The translations under genes were made by a program, and so were the position numbers. This document shows, one piece after another, positions 14,804-17,607 of a stretch of 17,607 nt of DNA (position 1 is its first letter; each line of letters begins with the position of its first letter). Origin of the DNA: a bacterium (GTDB lineage: Bacteria; Gemmatimonadota; Gemmatimonadetes; Gemmatimonadales; Gemmatimonadaceae); contig JAJZRK010000045.1 in assembly GCA_021802745.1 (NCBI GenBank), positions 1 through 17,607 on the forward strand, given 5' to 3'. The notes under the pieces are model-generated. The model had not been told where the DNA came from and ran no database searches. It saw only the letters and a program-made list of their open reading frames with translations.

Positions 14804-14822
14804 ATTTGCCAAGGCCGGACGC

Positions 14823-15740
14823 TTACGGCTTTCCGCTCGCTGCCACTTTGGCCTTCGCCTTGGTGGCGTACGGCACATCGTCGGGCGCATCGCCATTCGG
14901 CCAGTCGAGTTCCTTCCCTGGGAAGTCGGGCCGCGGACGCGAAATGATGAACCCTGCAACGTCATTCGCGATCGAATCGGCCACGAATCCCGGCGCGTCG
15001 AACGGCATGTGATGGTGCACGAACGCGGCCACGATGCGCTGGCGCCCCATGCCGGACCCGATGGTCCACGAGTGCGGCCCCCAGAGCGGCGGCCCCGGGT
15101 GCTGCACCCCCAGGCTCTTGCCGCCCTGCCCCTCGGGGCCATGGCAGCGCGAGCAGTACATCGCGAACTGCGTCTTGCCGCGCACGGTGTCGGGGGCGAT
15201 GAGCGGAATCGAGTCCACGCCCAGCCCCGCGTGGTGCCCGGCCGGCAGGTCCTTCGACAGCCACGTCAGGTACGCCATGATGTCGCGCATCTCCGCGCTG
15301 CCGGCGGGGAGCGGTGTGCCATGCAGGCTCCGGCGGAAGCAGTCGTTGATGCGATCCTCCACGGTGACCGTCGTGCCGGTGCGCGCCCACTGCGCCGGAT
15401 AGCGGTTGGTCACGCCCACCAACGGATTGCCGAACGGCTTCCGCCCCTTGTTCAGGTGGCACGACGTGCAGTGCAGCTCGTTGCCCACGTGCGCGGGCAG
15501 CGAGTCCTTGGTGGCGACGAGCAGCGCCATGCCGCGCCGAATGGAGCGCGACGCCGAATCTTGCGTGAGCAGCGATTCCGCGGGAGCGGGGAGCAGCGTG
15601 TCCGGCGCCGCGGCAACCGGCGTGGCCGCCTGCTCGCCCGAGCCGCCGCATGCCGCCGCGATCGCGATGGCCGCGGCGATGCCCCATCGCGCCATCACCC
15701 GGCCGCGAGTCGTTCCCACCCGACCGACATCCTGACTCAT
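14823..15740 (-). CDS. Dihaem cytochrome c lipoprotein, thiosulfate dehydrogenase (TsdA)-like
   Basis: The 305-aa product has an N-terminal hydrophobic segment ending IAAAC (C31), a likely though non-ideal lipobox, so it should be an anchored extracytoplasmic lipoprotein. Haem 1 binds CTSCH (C91, C94, H95) and haem 2 CSRCH (C196, C199, H200). The sequence around haem 1 (GNELHCTSCHLNKGRKPF, then DRINDCFRRSLHGTPLP and MAYLTWLS) is the TsdA signature; C134 in RINDCF matches the axial Cys ligand of haem 1. M245 in HHHMPFD is a likely haem 2 ligand. TsdA oxidises thiosulfate to tetrathionate or the reverse. Its usual partner cytochrome TsdB is not seen. Start 15740 is backed by GAGG 7 nt upstream; ATG 15695 is an alternative. 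The C-terminus is Lys/Ala-rich. Confidence 0.9.
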   Translation of the reverse strand: MSQDVGRVGTTRGRVMARWGIAAAIAIAAACGGSGEQAATPVAAAPDTLLPAPAESLLTQDSASRSIRRGMALLVATKDSLPAHVGNELHCTSCHLNKGRKPFGNPLVGVTNRYPAQWARTGTTVTVEDRINDCFRRSLHGTPLPAGSAEMRDIMAYLTWLSKDLPAGHHAGLGVDSIPLIAPDTVRGKTQFAMYCSRCHGPEGQGGKSLGVQHPGPPLWGPHSWTIGSGMGRQRIVAAFVHHHMPFDAPGFVADSIANDVAGFIISRPRPDFPGKELDWPNGDAPDDVPYATKAKAKVAASGKP

Positions 15741-15747
15741 TCCCTGA

Positions 15748-15751
15748 CCTC
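15748..15751 (-). promoter_or_regulatory. Shine-Dalgarno site for the cytochrome c gene
   Basis: On the minus strand GAGG lies 7 nt before ATG 15740, within the A/G-rich run gaggtcaggga. It favours this start over the internal ATG at 15695, which lacks such a site. Confidence 0.55.
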
Positions 15752-15885
15752 GAGTTCAATGGTGGATTCCGAAAACTGAACGCGGTGTCGCCGTCGCACC
15801 AGAGCGCCGGCCACGGCCTTGCAGTGGAACGCGCCCGCCGCCCCAGCACTTCCCGAACCGCGGCGTGCGCCCTCAATTCTCGCAT

Positions 15886-17607
15886 ATGCTTATTCCGCTC
15901 GCCCTCGCCCTGCAAGCTCGCGCGGCCACGCCGCCGCTGCCGCGTCGCGCCGTGCCCGACAGCGGCGTCATCGCCACCGACCAGCGCGTGACCCCCGCGG
16001 GCGTGCAGTCGGTCTTCACCGGGCGTGTCGGCGGCGTCCGCTTTGGCGCCACCGCCAACGAACTCTGGGTCGCCGCGCCGGGCGGCGCCTACCGACTGAA
16101 CTGGACCGACAACCGCGTCATCGCGCACGCCCCGTACGACGGACGCGCCGGGGTGCAGGGCGTGGCCTTCGACCCGGTCACCAACCGCGCCTACGTGACG
16201 AGCATCGGCCGCCTGCCGGCGCCCAATCGCCTTCCTGGCGCCAAGGAGAAGCCGGGCGAGCGGGTCATCGCACAAGTCCTCGCCTTCGCGCTCGGCGGTA
16301 CGCCGCCCGCGACGCCCGGGTCGCCGTCGCGCGCCGCACTCGCCTTCCGGTCGGACTCGATCGGCGACTACCTCGCCGGTGCGCCGTCGGTGGCGGTCCA
16401 ACGCAACGCGACGGGCCATCGCCCGCTCGTCGTGCCGCTCCCGGCCAACGACCACCTCGCCCTCTTCGACGCCGATGACGGCACGCCGCTCGGCGGCGTC
16501 GCGCTCGGCGTCCTCCCGGTGGCCAGCGTGACCAGCACCGATGGCGCCACCGCATGGGTGAGCGTCTTTGGCGGTCCCAAGCCCACGAGCCGCGACCGCG
16601 CGGCCCGCCAGTGCTGCGATCCGCGCGCCGAAGCCGTGCGCGTGGACGCGCGCGGCATCGCCGAGCGTGGGAGCGTGGTGCGCGTGGACCTCGTGTCCCG
16701 ACAATTGACGGCCAACGTCGCCACCGGCCTGCACCCCACCGGCCTCGCGTGGGACCAGCCGCGCGGCCTCCTGTATGTCGCCAATGGCAACTCCGACGAC
16801 ATCACGGTCGTGGACACGCGCGCGGCACGCCGCAGCGGCACCATCGCGGTGACGCCGTTCCACGAGCGCCTCATCGGGCTCGCCCCGACCGCCGTCGCCC
16901 TCTCCCCCGATGCGCGCACGCTGTTCGTCGCGCTCGGCGGCATCAATGCCGTCGCGCTGTTCGATGTGAGCGGCGGCACGGCCGAGTCGGCGCGGCTGCT
17001 CGGCCTCATTCCCACCGGCTGGTATCCCAACTCGCTTGACGTCAGCGCCGACGGCACCACGCTCGCGGTGGGCACCCTGCTCGGCGTCGGCTCCGGCGTG
17101 GGCGAAATCTCGGGGCACCCCGGTGTGCGGGGCGGCTACGTGCACGCCAACCGCGGCTCGGTGAACGTGATTGCGGTGCCCACCGCCGCGCAGCTCGTCG
17201 CCTACACGACGAGCGTGGCCCAGAATAACCGACTCACGTTGACCAGGGACACGGCCCGCGACTTTGCGCCGCGCCGTAACGTGGCGGCGCGTGCCGTGCC
17301 CGAACGCCCCGGCGAGCCAAGCCCCATCCAGCACGTCGTCTTCATTATCCGCGAGAACCGCACCTACGACCAGGTGCTCGGCGCGCTCGGCCGCGGCGCC
17401 GGCGATCCGTCGCTGGCAATGTACGGTCGCGACGTGACGCCCAACGCCCACGCGCTCTCCGAACAATTCGTCACGCTCGACCACTTCTTCGCCAGCGGCG
17501 GCAACAGCGCCGACGGGCACCAGTGGCTCACACAGGCCACCGAGACCGAGTACCCATACTGGCCGCTCTACTACGGGCGCAGCTATCCGAGCGAAGGCGA
17601 GGACCCG
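15886..17607 (+). CDS. YncE-type beta-propeller/phosphoesterase fusion, 3' end cut by the window
   Basis: The frame runs from ATG 15886 to the window edge (574 codons) without a stop. A short signal (MLIPLALALQARA) suggests export. Residues about 40-430 have recurring propeller blades: VQGVAFDPVTNRAYVTSIG, PTGLAWDQPRGLLYVANGNS, PTAVALSPDARTLFVALGG and PNSLDVSADGTTLAVG, as in YncE and surface lactonase-type repeats. From about 482 the phosphoesterase domain begins (HVVFIIRENRTYDQVLG, then DHFFASGGNSADGHQWL), with the N-terminal metal-site elements of the AcpA/phospholipase C-like phosphoesterase family. The combination matches proteins annotated as bifunctional YncE/alkaline phosphatase family. 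Substrate is unknown. It diverges from the cytochrome c gene across about 145 bp in which I see no clear promoter. CC at QCCDP may form a disulfide. Confidence 0.9.
   Translation, partial: MLIPLALALQARAATPPLPRRAVPDSGVIATDQRVTPAGVQSVFTGRVGGVRFGATANELWVAAPGGAYRLNWTDNRVIAHAPYDGRAGVQGVAFDPVTNRAYVTSIGRLPAPNRLPGAKEKPGERVIAQVLAFALGGTPPATPGSPSRAALAFRSDSIGDYLAGAPSVAVQRNATGHRPLVVPLPANDHLALFDADDGTPLGGVALGVLPVASVTSTDGATAWVSVFGGPKPTSRDRAARQCCDPRAEAVRVDARGIAERGSVVRVDLVSRQLTANVATGLHPTGLAWDQPRGLLYVANGNSDDITVVDTRAARRSGTIAVTPFHERLIGLAPTAVALSPDARTLFVALGGINAVALFDVSGGTAESARLLGLIPTGWYPNSLDVSADGTTLAVGTLLGVGSGVGEISGHPGVRGGYVHANRGSVNVIAVPTAAQLVAYTTSVAQNNRLTLTRDTARDFAPRRNVAARAVPERPGEPSPIQHVVFIIRENRTYDQVLGALGRGAGDPSLAMYGRDVTPNAHALSEQFVTLDHFFASGGNSADGHQWLTQATETEYPYWPLYYGRSYPSEGEDP

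Noticed and set aside
14962..17520. Minus-strand open frame of 852 codons
   Set aside because: It lies opposite the propeller-phosphoesterase and runs through the cytochrome gene in another frame. It is rich in Arg, Ala, Gly and His and has no domain motif, as expected for antisense frames in GC-rich DNA.

Overview
The window is GC-rich and densely coded, with weak or absent Shine-Dalgarno sites before most genes. It carries Hanks-type Ser/Thr kinases, one of them of the kinase-TPR type, several exported hydrolases and a divergent GWxTD-like secreted protein. That mix suggests an environmental Gemmatimonadota bacterium or a close relative; this is inference from gene content, and no rRNA or other phylogenetic marker is present.

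Layout. (1) 1-1677: a strong hairpin terminator ending an unseen upstream gene, then an exported N-acyl-D-amino-acid-deacylase-like amidohydrolase. (2) 1678-2140: no gene; two copies of an inverted-arm element built from CACGGAG repeats, the second running into the start region of the next gene. (3) 2141-6427: a tightly packed plus-strand cluster of exported M20 peptidase, stand-alone HPt protein, receiver-only response regulator, and Ser/Thr kinase with four predicted membrane helices. Start/stop overlaps (GTGA, ATGA) join the first three genes. (4) 6419-6631: an element bounded by 13-bp inverted ends that supply the stop codons of both flanking convergent genes, the kinase and dut. (5) 6627-7130 (minus): dut (dUTPase), with a G-quadruplex-type run just upstream. 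(6) 7233-8062: a decayed Ser/Thr kinase-TPR gene lacking its catalytic core. (7) 8197-11200: two secreted proteins of unknown function. (8) 11329-12462: a ketoacyl-ACP synthase III-like enzyme, convergent with a minus-strand group.

(9) Minus strand, in order of transcription: TsdA-like dihaem cytochrome c lipoprotein (15740-14823), a hairpin, a doubtful small ORF, HNH endonuclease (14639-14106) and GMC oxidoreductase (14054-12459). The ketoacyl synthase and GMC genes end on one shared CTAG. (10) 15886-17607: the 5' part of a YncE-type propeller fused to a phosphoesterase/alkaline-phosphatase-like domain, cut by the window edge.

Functional reading. Much of the window serves extracytoplasmic hydrolysis (amidohydrolase, M20 peptidase, phosphoesterase) and signalling. 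The most system-like locus is the M20-HPt-receiver-membrane kinase cluster, which puts His-Asp phosphorelay parts next to a Ser/Thr kinase without a histidine kinase. I see no phage, IS transposase, CRISPR array, tRNA or rRNA.
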